NCBI GenBank assembly: GCA_963971225.1
Contig: OZ020267.1
Location: 36,794,989-36,858,988 of the forward strand
Length of the DNA: 64,000 nt
Direction of reading: 5' to 3'
Origin: Melieria omissa
Lineage: Eukaryota > Arthropoda > Insecta > Diptera > Ulidiidae
This document shows positions 9,961 through 21,141 of this stretch, piece after piece. Numbering within the stretch: the stretch's first letter is position 1; every line of letters starts with the position of its first letter. A model generated the notes under the pieces. That model saw nothing but the letters and a program-made list of their open reading frames with translations, made no database searches and had not been told where the DNA came from. Made by a program: the position numbers and the translations under genes.

Positions 9961-11640
9961 TTGTGTTTCTTGAAACTGAAACCCAAGCAGATATACTTTT
10001 AAATCCGTACACACAGACTGAAATCTCTGTCAATTACGGATAATGGAAACGTTGAAGTTTCCTAAGCATTCTTTTGAGTGATGGATTAAATTTGGGCTGT
10101 TTACAATTGAAGTGACTTGCCAGCGAAGGCCAGCTGTCTGAGCCTCGGCTATGGCATTGCAAACATCATTAAATTGAAAACTCTTGAATTCCATTTATGC
10201 AAACAATTCAAGCGAAAAAAATTAATAAAAGCATTCAGTCTGGAAAACAGCAAACGCAACAAAGAGTCATCAGTGCACAGCAAGCTGAGCGTGTGGAACC
10301 AAAGAGGGCGCGTGCAGAGGCATAACAATCCTTTGGCGTTAGGATGCAAACGAGAATTGTGGAAAAGTTATGGCGTCACTGGCGCTGGAGGCAACACAGA
10401 AAGACCCTCAAGCTGTGCTGCGGCGCTGAGTTAAGGCCGCACAGGCATACACAGCTTTTAAGCACCACGAGCCCCTTTTCCACATCCACCCATCCTCCTG
10501 GAAGCATCAGCCACACCGCTATTTGGCCGGATGAACTTGTGCGGGCACGAATGGTGCCGGCAACAGTGCAAAAAAGTGAGACAAAATGCAGCAGCAAAAT
10601 ATTGTTGAATGAAAACACCATGAAAAATGCAAAAACAAAACACAAGAGCAACAAATGAAAAGACTGCAGCAGCAAAATCACAGGGGGAATTCTTGCAAAC
10701 AAACACAAAAATGCTTTTTTCTAAATCTTTTCTTGCGTCAAATACGAAATACGGGCAACAAGCGGCAGAGTAAAATCGATGCGTTTGTGTGTGTGTGTGT
10801 GTGTGTAGAGTTGCAGCGGACATGGAAGTTGAAATGGAAACTGAATCGCACTGCTCTCTGCTTGCTAACCGTTCGAGCGCGCTGGGCAAATGTAATTTTA
10901 CAAAGGATTTCAAAACGTCGAATCGTATCGACATGGGGCGCCTTTGCCATGAGGGTGAAGAATGTGTTGTTGTAGTTGCCATGCAATCAGTGCGCGCACA
11001 CACATGCAAAATTCTGTGTGTGTGTGTGAAGAGTCATTGCACTTTTTCGTTTCCCTACTTGGCCATGCGGTAACTTTCGCCCCTTTTGTCGATTGTCCCG
11101 GTTTAAAGTGTTTCAAGTGCTGAGCACCGAGAACCCAAGGAAATTCTGCAGAATTACACATTAGGCATGATTACTTTGCTGTGGTTGATGCCAGAAAGTG
11201 CTCGGTTGGGGGAGCAAAAAAAAAAAAACAGAGGTTAAGGTTCATCCACAAATTAAGCGATATTGGATGCGGGATTGGCAGCGCTCTTATTGCCAAACAG
11301 CACAAGAAGATTTTAGGGTGTGTCGAATAAATTACATCTTAAATAGAACTGTCTATAAACTTTTGTGTCAGTTTGGAGAAAAACCCGTAACTAATCCATA
11401 AAATATTGCACAAGTAAACTGAGTCTCTTTAACTTTTGCGTTGAATGAATTTTGGGACGGAACCCTTTCAATTACAATCACATTGAACTAGTTTGAAAAT
11501 TATAGCTAACCAAAAGTGCTGTGCGGTTGTAAACTACTGAAAAGTTCTGGGGGAAACTGTGGGATATTGTTGACCAAATGCTATGAATAATATTTGAAGT
11601 AATTGATATATTGAAATGAAATATGGTATAATTTGAGTTG
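9961..11640. other. gene-less stretch with a (GT)n run
   Basis: The DNA is rich in CAG, CAA and ACA triplets. A TG dinucleotide run lies at about 10785-10807, with shorter ones near 11018-11030. ORFs of up to 183 codons here overlap one another on both strands and have no domain. No terminal repeats were found. Confidence 0.6.
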
Positions 11641-11839
11641 GGACTTAAGGGACACTGAATTGGTGCATTCTGTGTACTTTTGCTGATATCTGGGTCGCCA
11701 CTAGACCCATTGAACCCAACCTAAAGATAGATAGATTTAATAGGGGTTAGTTGTGCTGAGACCAAAGATGATCTATTGTACCCCCTACAAGTTTTAGAGA
11801 ACATCTCCTAATCCCGCCGACCTACTGAAGCTTAGTATC

Positions 11840-12263
11840 TCATGGGGGGTTTTGGTTTTTGTGGTTCTCTTCTGCAAGCCAGAACTGGCCCAGGTATCGC
11901 ATCCTGCTGCGACATAACGCATCGCAGTGCAGTGAGAAGCCCGGTAACCTGTCTAAGCTGGTGTTAACCCAGTCTAAGGCATTATACACTCGATCTAGAA
12001 TTATAACCTTTAATAAAGTTTTTCTTTTGCCCAACACCTGAGGCATTAAACCAGTGCTCTGAATTCCTGGTTCTATTCTCAAGTCTTAGTGACTCTGCTA
12101 AAGTATTCCAGCCCAGTCCAATGACGGGCTCCAGTGCAAGAGGGACCGTGGCTGCCACAGTTCTAGTCAGACTATCCGCCTCCTTGTTTCCATCAATTGC
12201 TCTGTATCCTGGGACCCAGAGTATTCTGACCGTTTCATTTAAGAGACATGGCCAAGCCAGCAT
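11840..12263 (-). pseudogene. LINE RNase H domain relic
   Basis: The minus frame reads VRILWVPGYRAIDGNKEADS near its start. This is the end of the RNase H domain of I/R1/jockey-like LINEs (W-V-P-G-H-x-x-I-x-G-N-E-x-A-D), here with Tyr in place of the usual His. The frame breaks after about 75 codons and LINE-like sequence seems to continue in a second frame. Not functional. Confidence 0.7.
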
Positions 12264-13286
12264 AGCCGGTGGATGTTCATTCGCTGTGCTACGGTAATGT
12301 GTTTATGCAGCTCACAGACCTCGTGGAATGAAATCACCACTTTCTATTTTGATATCCAGGCCTACAGTCAAACCCACACAAGTCTTCCGGATCACACTTT
12401 CTCACAGAACTAACCGAGATTATAGAAGGAAAAGTGAGTGAATGATTTAAAAGACAATCATTGACCCTTTCGATGGTCTAGCGTGAAGTGCTATGTGCTT
12501 CCATCCCAGAGGTTATGGGTTCGATTCCGATCTGACTTGGTTTCGCACTCTTTTAAATTTCCAATAATTTCTTCAAATTGTTTGACATCCCTTTACCATT
12601 GCATTGGCCAGTCAAATCACCCACCTTTGGACAAACTCCTATCCTTCTTACTCCAATCAGTTGTGATGAGCATCTCACTCATTCGTTCACTCATCTCGTT
12701 AATAGTCAGTACTGGCGCAACAACAACACCACAAGCAGTGCCAGATCGGTCTGTAACGAGTAAATAGGCAAATCAAAGACACCAACCTTTGCATTTTGTA
12801 ACAACACTGCCTCCTTTTCCAACAACACTTTCTACCTAAAAGCAACGAATGCATAAAAACAGGTCTACAAAATTTAGTAATAAACTTTCATAGTTACGGA
12901 GGCGTCTGCCCCAGGGGACAACAGATGGCAGCCCCATCACGCAGCACAGGCGCCGCTTAAGAACTTATCACGATTTACATGACCAACACAAGGCATTAGC
13001 TTTGTTGAGGTCCTGTGCTCTCAGGGGAGTGAACAAGGGGAAAAAAATTAAAAAAAAAAAAACTTCACTTTTGGCAGGGATGCGTCTTCTTTTGGTGCTC
13101 ACAAAGGGACCTCACAAAGGACAGTAATGCCTCGGAGGTACAAGTAGTAAGGGTAATAAGGGTACCTGTAAGGGTACCTAAGGCGCTCTGAACATAACGA
13201 CGAGTAAAGAGTAACGTTTCAACGAGTGAAGAAGACGCCGTGAGCCATTAACTCGTTTCTTCCTCGTAAAATAAACTTAATTTTAA
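12264..13286. other. mixed repeat-like stretch
   Basis: A tRNA-like segment lies at about 12474-12545, with an A-box-like start (ggtctagcgtgaag) and a B box (ggttcgattcc). It is probably a SINE head, as no full cloverleaf forms. The rest shows no gene or clear element boundary. Confidence 0.4.
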
Positions 13287-13374
13287 GTAAGGTTAGGTTA
13301 TGGATACACACTCGGAGGCACATAGTGATACCACATATTTCTCCCGTTTTTGAAGTGCTGTATGCAACACTGTT

Positions 13375-14290
13375 TTGCGTGTGGCTTGAACCGAATTGTC
13401 ACACGAATTTACGACACTCAACGGACTCCGGCAAGGGGACGGACTCTCATGTCTCCTCTTCAATATCGCCCTAGAAAAAGTTATTAGGGAGTCTGGAGTG
13501 AACTTTCAAGGAACAATTTTATTCAAATCGGTCCAATTGCTGGCTTATGCAGACGATATAGATATAATATCCTCCTTTCTGTCTAGCCTGGAAGAAGCGT
13601 GCAAAAAGATTGAAGCGGCAGCAAAAAATATGGGCCTCGTAATAAAGGAAGCCAAAACCAAAGTGTTAATTCAAACTTCATCGGACTCTGTCAGAAGTAA
13701 AGTGGGCAAAAATCTCAATATATGTCCCTATATCTTTGAAGTAGTTAAGGACTTCAGATACCTTGGCGTAAACGTCAACGACGCCAACAAATTGACCACA
13801 GAGATCAACCACAGAATACTTGCTGCAAACCACTGTTATTTCTCGCTTTGTAATCATTTAAAGAGCCGCCTATTAGATAGGAAAACCAAGAACAAAAGCT
13901 GCTGGTTTTCGAGAGGAAGGTTTTGCGCAGAATTTTTGGTGCGATCTGCGATAACGGCGAATGGCGGAAGCGGTACAACCACGAACTTGAAAAGCTGTAC
14001 GGGCACCCATCTGTGATTACAACAATAATGGTCAACAAACTCAGATGGGCCGGTCACATCCTACGCGCAAACGCTGTATACCCGCCACAACAAATCCTTT
14101 ATGGAAAGTGCCACTGAAACAGAAGAAGGGGCCGTCCCCCACTTAGATGGATTGACGGCGTGGACGATGACGCACGGAGTCTGGGAATTATAGCTTGGAG
14201 AACGCAAGCAAGAAATAAAAACGACTGGAGGTTTTTACTGCAGCAGGCGAAGACCCGACCGGGGTTGTCCAGAAAACTATGATGATGATG
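13375..14290 (+). mobile_element. 5'-truncated RTE-like LINE insertion
   Basis: The host sequence atgcaacactgtt is duplicated at 13362-13374 and 14291-14303, a target-site duplication of about 13 bp. The insert starts inside the reverse transcriptase domain and ends with a short ATG repeat (tatgatgatgatg) directly after the coding region. A very short 3' UTR of simple repeats is characteristic of RTE-clade elements. The 5' truncation is usual for target-primed insertion. Confidence 0.85.
13396..14282 (+). pseudogene. reverse transcriptase fragment, RTE-like
   Basis: The first frame holds the RT palm, with LRQGDGLSCLLFNIALE and the catalytic YADDIDII, followed by FRYLGVNVN. Coding similarity then shifts to a second frame near 13900 (RRIFGAICDNGEW..., KLRWAGHIL) and to a third near 14110 (GRPPLRWIDGVDDDARS and WRFLLQQAKTRPG), ending at a stop near 14282. 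At least two frameshifts make it inactive, although it is otherwise easy to read. Confidence 0.85.
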
Positions 14291-14899
14291 ATGCAACACT
14301 GTTGTTTTTTTTTCAACATGTGTTACAACAAACATTTTAAGCGGATGGGGAAAGAGATCTACAGTCACGGCTGCCACAGTTGGTTACTTGAAATGGAAAT
14401 AGGTAAATTTTTTGGGGTTGGTTACTTTTACTTTTTGGAAGGGAATTCTTGTGTAAAGTTACACGGGACAAAGATATTTTTTCGAAAATTTGTTGCGAGG
14501 ACGAACAGAACACATGTCATACATTGACGATGGGAGTTTGGTTTGATTTTTTTTTGTCTTACACATTTTCTACCCACGAAAACTAAACTTTATCAGATGA
14601 AGAAAGGAAGGAAATTTCGTTTTCTTTTCTTATGGTTAAATTTAGGTTACTTTTTTGGAAAAATCTGGTCAGCAAAATTTTGATCGAATGGCAACTGTGT
14701 CTACAGTTTAAAGCCGAATGCAAACTGTGGTTGGCAGTTTTTTCACACTTGGAGGTTTTGGAATTCTCATCTGCTTCATGTGGATAGCAATAGAAGTAGA
14801 AGAGTGTTTCACCAGCCGGAGCTGTGATTCGAACCTATTGACTCACCATGAGCAGCCAGCGCGCTAGCCGCTGCACTATTGAGGCCGGCAGTATTTATG

Positions 14900-15716
14900 T
14901 TAACCTTCTGCCTGTCCCTTGGGGTATATTTGACCCCAGGCGGAGTTAAAAAAACGGTTGAGTGGCTTTGTGCACTCGTCTACTTGTGTTATTTAGTGCA
15001 AATCGCGCTTACAACCCAATAAAAAAAACGAAAAAAACACTGTTCGAAGTTTTCCCCTTTTCTTTTGTGTTTTATGTGTAAGATTTCTACATGTTTTTTC
15101 AGTAAATTATATAAGGAGTGCGTTGTTAAAAATTGTGACATCGAAAAATTAAAACATCTCAGCAACCACTAGTCCAAATTTTGAAGAGTCTGGTTTTCTA
15201 CAACATGTCTTTTATGTAGATTTTAGAATTTATTAGAATTATAATAAATTTTTAAGGGTAAATTTTCTAACTTTTTCTGGTATACCCCTCATGAGAGCTT
15301 TTATTGTTCCTTCATTCATTTTCTGAGTAGAAGCCAGAAGCCATTTTATCCATTTCTCTGAAGCCATTTTATCATTAAATACTCAATCAATGCTCTAAAT
15401 GGGCATAATGACGGAGTTTTCATGGCTTTTTCTGGTATACCCCTCTCATGTTTCTTTCATTTTTCCTTGTTAATTTTATAATTTTATCATTTATCGTCAT
15501 TTGCTCATTTTACCGTTTCCAATTTTATCATTAAATACTCATTCAATGCTATCACTGGGCATAAACTATTCAATGCCAAAGTTTTCATGGCTCACCTGAT
15601 CAAAGAAAGTTTAATTTAAATTTGTATTAACGAAGTTATTAGAAAAATTGCATGTCACAATTTTTACCGACGCACTCCTTAACCGTTTAATTGCGGTCAT
15701 CCTGACCGAAGGTTAA
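14900..15716. mobile_element. piggyBac-like non-autonomous element
   Basis: TTAA at 14900-14903 is followed by CCTTCTGCCTG. At the other end CCTGACCGAAGG is followed by TTAA at 15713-15716. TTAA target duplications and short CCYT-type inverted ends are the signature of the piggyBac superfamily. There is no transposase. A second element is nested at 15114-15679. Confidence 0.65.
15114..15679. mobile_element. TA-flanked MITE nested in the piggyBac-like element
   Basis: The inverted repeats start AGGAGTGCGT at 15114 and, on the other strand, at 15679. They match over about 28 bases with two mismatches (second half AAAAATTGTGACAT). TA lies on both sides (15112-15113 and 15680-15681), as for Tc1/mariner-type insertion. 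Inside is a ~155-bp tandem duplication: tttctggtatacccctc near 15277 and 15430, each followed by ttttatcattaaatactca and then gttttcatggct. Confidence 0.75.
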
Positions 15717-18390
15717 CTCTAACTGTAATTCAAATTAACTCTAACTCTAATCTATGTTAACTCTAACTTAAATTTCATGAGTTAATAATAACCAAAATTT
15801 CTTTAAAGTGCAATTCGTTTGAAATTTGATCAAGTTACATTATAGTGAAAAATTTTCACATTTCTCCAATCATCTTTCTGTACCACACAAAAGGTAACCG
15901 AAATCATGAAATGAATTGCGGCGAGCCAACTTTTTTTGGGAATTGAATAAAGCCTCATTAGTGCTGGTTGAAATATCAAATTAGGTAACTGATATTTTCA
16001 AATCGAAATCAGAACCCTCCGTGCAATTTCAACCAATCAGTGCGCGCCCGAACAATCCAATTTTCCCTTTCACAGTCAGCCCACAGCGAAACGTGTCCAT
16101 TAATATCAATAACAATTTGGGAGCGCAGCATTTTGTGAAAATTAATAAAATTGAATCAATTTCAATTTAATGCTGACCTTCTTCAACGCCAACAACGAAA
16201 ACGCAACACGCCGCACAAATATGCGCAAAATATTGAATTATTTCACGCTGCTCGCTCATTTCAAATTTTAATCATCAACGCTGTTTTTTTTTATTGCTAT
16301 TGTTGTTGCTAAGTATTGCGATTGAAATTCCACAGCCAGTAGTCACTTGATGGTGGATTTTGCGTTATTGTTGCTGCTGCGGCGGTGGCGGCACGGCAAT
16401 TATTGCCAATAAATGTTGGCGAAAAAGCCGCCATCGCACAATTCATGCATACGACAATTCCTCATTAATAAATCAAGCGATCGTATCGCGTGGCGGCAGG
16501 CAAATAAAAATATCACAATAAATTGTGTGAGTGGGAAAAATAAGAGAAAAGCGATTCGCATGAAATAGCTGCACGCTTGCGGCGGCGATCATGACCTCTA
16601 ATAAGCGAGACGTGGTCACGGGGCTGCCGGCTTGCGACAGCGGCGCGCAGTTGCGTGGTGCTGCTGTGTGACGACACCAGTTGGCAGGGACACACCTCTT
16701 CGTGTGTGACATAATTTCCATTTACTTATTAGATGTGATTTTTTTTTTCTAAATTCAAGGCATGATTTTGCAACAACACAAAATTATTATTAAATCAAAT
16801 TTCGTAGGCCTTCAGTGCGCTGTGTTGCGCATGTCGAGCAAATACTCAGAGAGATATCTTCCACTTCACATCGATCAGTTTGCACAGCTGTTAGCGTCCG
16901 AGTAGATTGTTGCGATGACAAAAACGGGGCTAATGGCACGTTTGCTACTACGAGCTGGCCGTGTTGGCTTAAGAAATTCGCAATCAAGTCGAGCTTAGTT
17001 GAAGTTAAGTAACTTTGGCTAACCAATGCAAATTCAAATTGCAAATGTTGTACACAAACATTGCGGCACTCGCTGTGCTTTGGATTAATTCGAGCGCGGC
17101 ACGTGATGAGTCAAACAGTGAGCAATAAATGAAACGAGAAAGAAGAGAGTGAAGAGAGAGAGTGGCGGGTAATTGCAGTTGCTTGAACCGAGGTTAGAGT
17201 GCGTCGAATTTATGAAAGTGTGGTGACAATGGTGACAAATTTAGCTGAGCTAAAATTTATTAGAGGCCTTAATGGCTCAGCGGTCAGGGCAGTGAATTCT
17301 GTTTCCTTGTCACTCACAAACGCTCAAAATGCATCTCAAAGCATTATTCTGCAAAAACATACTTCACTACGAATTCTAATCTCCAATTTAAGCAAATTTT
17401 ACTTGTGCCCAATACTAAATATTGCCAATAATTTTATTGCAGTCACCATGGTTTAACATTCTAATTCAATATTTACAAGGCCAACAAATTTAATTGCCAT
17501 CGTCATTCCAATAACAACAACACATTATAGTATTAAGCAAAATACGCACAATAAAATAATCTACAAGAATATTTTCAAGATATTGAATGTTTCCAAAAAA
17601 AAAAACGTTCTTTTATAAAACTCGCCAAACCACATCGATTCCATTCATAAATCCAAAAAAAAAGCTTCATAAAAAATTGCTTTGCACAATTTGCTTAAAT
17701 TTGCTTACGTTTGTGTATGTTTGATTGTCGGTGTGTGTTTACGAAATACAAAAAAAAAAGTAGTCGGCATTGTATGGCACTTGTGTGATTTTACGCAATT
17801 CACAGCCTTGTGCCAAAAATAATGAATTAAACAAAGTGAATAAAAATTTTATACTGCATGTTCGACGACGTGCGTCTTCATTGAGAACCAAATGCAGGCG
17901 CTTGCTATAATTTTTCAAATCAATTAAAACGCTGATCATAACCCGATATGACAGCCCAGTGACATGGGCGGCCAACCGAATAACATTAGAGGCAATCAGA
18001 GAATTATAGATGAACTGAACTGGCAGACACACAGACGACTGACAGAGCGAACATTTAGATTGCAATAAAATATTAGAAAATGTTCAAGTGTCTGGAAAAC
18101 ATTGTTATTAAAACTTTTGATCTACGAAAGAGGTATACGAAAGAAAGCAATAGAAACAGCAAAATCTTAAAGATATTATAAGAAGATATTTGAGTTTCAA
18201 AGGTAGCATTGAATCTTAGTTTGAGAGAATCGCATTAGACACAACATGGTCAACATGGCCTCCGAGTGAAAGAACAGTCTCACACACTCCTTCTTTAACC
18301 TAACGTAAGTTTGTGTTGGAAAGTGTTTTTGTAATCCATTTGATTTCCATAGATCACCAGAAAACACTGAAATGGCATAATGTCCCAAAA
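15717..18390. other. gene-less stretch
   Basis: This is AT-rich to mixed non-coding DNA. 16300-16460 has gttgctgctgcggcggtggcgg-like triplet runs. A weak tRNA-like A box occurs near 17270. No coding frame with domain similarity, terminal repeats or RNA gene could be supported. Confidence 0.55.
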
Positions 18391-18439
18391 GATCTCAACC
18401 AAATTAGAGTAAACGATTTAAAGATAATTAATCTTTGGT

Positions 18440-19175
18440 TTTCGAAAAAATATGAAGCACGTATGGAATTATTTCACATTTTAAGTGCTTTCATTATGTT
18501 TCAAGTCAAATATTATTATGGTCCATAAAATCTGGATTCTCCGTACAAACTTTTAACCCATTGTTGACCCTCTAATTATTTTTGATTGCAAGTGTTTTCA
18601 CTAATTTTTAAGTCAAAAGTCACATCGATCATGTTTTTCCATAGTTTCTGTAAACAAACTCTTAACCCATCGTTGACTCCGACCGATTTCGATTTTCGAA
18701 TGATTTTCGATGAAGAACACGTATTAAATTATTTCACATTTGAAGTACTTCCATCAAGTTTGAAGTCAAAAAGCGAAAAACAATCATGTTCCTTCATACA
18801 AACTTTTAACCATTGGTTCACCTCGTTAAATTTCGTGTTAAAAAATTAAACACAGGTCAAATAATTGTTTGATTTCAAGTATTTTCACCAACTTTAAAGT
18901 CAATGGCCCATGGGCCCATGTTTCCTTCCCTATACAAACCTTAACCCATTGTGAACCCCGTTAAATTTTCACATTATATTAAAAAACTAAAAAATACGCA
19001 TCCAATTATTTTTTATTTAAAGTGTTTTCACCAAACTTGAAATCAATAGGCCCATTAAATCACTTTTTTTATACAACAGCTTAACCCATATTTTAGCTCT
19101 TTAGATCCCTATTTTCCAAAAATTTCGTCTTAGCTGAGGTCTGTTTTCTAAAATGGACCTACGGTTCGAATTTCA
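18440..19175. repeat. AT-rich tandem repeat, ~110-144-bp units (copy A)
   Basis: Imperfect units carry cttttaacccattg, ttgattt, aagtgttttcac and ttgaagtcaa. The ttaaccc landmark recurs at about 18553, 18662, 18806, 18941 and 19081. The array ends with tcttagctgaggt. The same unit and a very similar end occur at 28810-30235. Confidence 0.8.
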
Positions 19176-19177
19176 TG

Positions 19178-19500
19178 GTTGTAAAGGGTGATTTTTTTTT
19201 GTCCGGCCTCGATAGTCCAGCGGGTAGCGCGCTTCTCATACCAAAGGCTCCAGGTTCGATTCCTGGCTCGGGCTGGTAAAAGGCTCATCTACTTCTATCT
19301 TCTCTTATAGAGGCAGCCACCGCAACCTAACCTAACGTAAAGGGTGATTTTTTAGCAACCTTTTTTTTTGGCAACACTGATTTTGGCAGCTCAGCTGTTT
19401 TCGTGTAACATGTTACCGTCAAACATGTTCAGCTTGGTCTATAATTTAACTATAAATCGACTTACAAACGAACAACGCTTGCAGATTATTGAATTTTATT
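19178..19500 (+). mobile_element. Tc1/mariner-superfamily 5' relic interrupted by a SINE
   Basis: The start taaagggtgatttttt resembles a terminal sequence common in insect Tc1-like elements. After the SINE, sequence at about 19450-19497 encodes NRLTNEQRLQIIEFY, the N-terminus of an IS630/Tc1-type transposase, before losing the frame. Only this 5' end is left. Confidence 0.6.
19198..19336 (+). mobile_element. short tRNA-derived SINE with 17-bp target duplication
   Basis: The head GGCCTCGATAGTCCAGCGGG (A box) is followed by a perfect T-arm-like B box, CCAGGTTCGATTCCTGG, and the element ends ggcagccaccgcaacctaac. The 17 bases gtaaagggtgatttttt flank it at 19181-19197 and 19337-19353. The 3' tail matches that of the longer copy at 25154-25758. 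Confidence 0.88.
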
Positions 19501-20498
19501 TATTTTTATTCTGAAAGTTTAAAATAGAAAATTTAGTAAAAAGGAGACAATTTTCCTCTTTCATTTGATACACATATCTTTATAATTTTACAACCGCAAA
19601 CATAAAAAAAAATTTTGCAATGTGTATGTCTTTAAGATTGTAAAGTCCATTAACACGTTGGGACCGGCAGTGAACTTTCCGTGTGGCCGGCGCCGGTCCC
19701 TGAGGACTGGCACTAGAATTTTCGTTTGGCTGGTAAAAAGTTAAAGTTATATTAAAGTTATAGTCTCAATGAAATGTGACTAAATGTAGTTTTAATGAAA
19801 TTTATTGAAACATTCTAAACAAAAATGAGGCTTATCTTTACACGTTACACAGAAAGGACAACAAATTCGTGTGTTCGTGTTAAAAGAGTCTTTGGGTCAA
19901 AAAGAGAACACTGTGCCAGGTTATGACCTGTAGTGGCACGCCTATATCAACATTTGGATGGGTCTCGACAAAATAAAAATTGTTTCGCACGGTGTAATAA
20001 ATGTAAAGTTGGTGTTTTCAGTCAGTGCATCATAACTTTGTCATTTTTCTTTCGATTCTATTGATGTTAGGCTAAATATTTGCTCCAAAAATATATCTTT
20101 CATCTTAGATTTTAAAACCAGAGGAGATCATTCATTTTATCTATAAAAAAAACAATAGCAAATTTATGATTTTTTAATTGGTCGATAACTGACAACTTTG
20201 GCAACTTTCACCATCACTAACTTCCCTTAATCTCATCTGATTTGACAATCTGTATATCGCTGGAAAGACTAAGAAATTATCTTCTGGCAGACGGACAGCT
20301 TGTGTTAGTCAGATGATTCGTTTACGAGATATGTGCTCATAATTGAAACAACAAAAATCTGGTTTTTCGAAGATTTTTCGAGAACGTTTTTTTAAGAAAA
20401 TTTTTTGATTTTCAGTTTCTTATTTCGTGGCCCAAGGTTAATCTAAACAATACTTTTTTAGGTGCACGTGATTGGCCCATTTTTTGTCGAGTCGTGTT
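19501..20498. other. gene-less stretch
   Basis: AT-rich non-coding sequence with no open frame of note and no recognised element. Confidence 0.6.
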
Positions 20499-21135
20499 AT
20501 TTAGTTTAGTTTAGTTTATAGTTTAGTTTAGTTTAGTTTAGTTTAGTTTAGTTTAGTTTAGTTTAGATTAGTTTAGTTTAGTTTAGTTTAGTTTAGTTTA
20601 GTTTAGTTTAGTTTAGTTTAGTTTAGTTTAGTTTAGTTTAGTTTAGTTTAGTTTAGTTTAGTTTAGTTTAGTTTAGTTTAGTTTAGTTTAGTTTAGTTTA
20701 GTTTAGTTTAGTTTAGTTTAGTTTAGTTTAGTTTAGTTTAGTTTAGTTTAGTTTAGTTTAGTTTAGTTTAGTTTAGTTTAGTTTAGTTTAGTTTAGTTTA
20801 GTTTAGTTTAGATTAGTTTAGTTTAGTTTAGTTTAGTTTAGTTTAGTTTAGTTTAGTTTAGTTTAGTTTAGTTTAGTTTAGTTTAGTTTAGTTTAGTTTA
20901 GTTTAGTTTAGTTTAGTTTAGTTTAGTTTAGTTTAGTTTAGTTTAGTTTAGTTTAGTTTAGTTTAGTTTAGTTTAGTTTAGTTTAGTTTAGTTTAGTTTA
21001 GTTTAGTTTAGTTTAGTTTAGTTTAGTTTAGTTTAGTTTAGTTTAGTTTAGTTTAGTTTAGTTTAGTTTAGTTTAGTTTAGTTTAGTTTAGTTTAGTTTA
21101 GTTTAGTTTAGTTTAGTTTAGGTTAGTTTAGGTTC
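20499..21135. repeat. (TTTAG)n pentanucleotide array, ~630 bp
   Basis: Roughly 125 head-to-tail TTTAG units with only a few variants (near 20517, 20568, 20811 and at the right edge, where ggttagtttaggtt appears). The array is unusually long and pure. It differs from the insect telomere unit TTAGG and lies internal to the sequence. Confidence 0.97.
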
Positions 21136-21141
21136 GTTTAT

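Larger units (their letters stand above)
13287..14891 (-). mobile_element. long SINE copy split by an RTE-like insertion
   Basis: On the minus strand a tRNA-like head starts near 14891 (GCCGGCCTCAATAGTGCAG..., B box GGTTCGAATCACA) and leads into a body shared with 25154-25758 (tttaaactgtag near 14700-14712; aagcggatggg at 14340). The 3' part is at 13287-13374, with cactcggaggc and the tail ggttaggtta. The two halves are separated by the insertion at 13375-14290. Both halves match the uninterrupted copy around 25245-25310. Confidence 0.75.

Noticed and set aside
10376..11009. ORFs up to 183 codons in CAG/GT-rich DNA
   Set aside because: They overlap one another on both strands, are of low complexity, and show no domain or splice context.
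20499..21135. Telomere or interstitial telomeric repeat
   Set aside because: The unit is TTTAG, not TTAGG; the array is internal and without telomeric neighbours.
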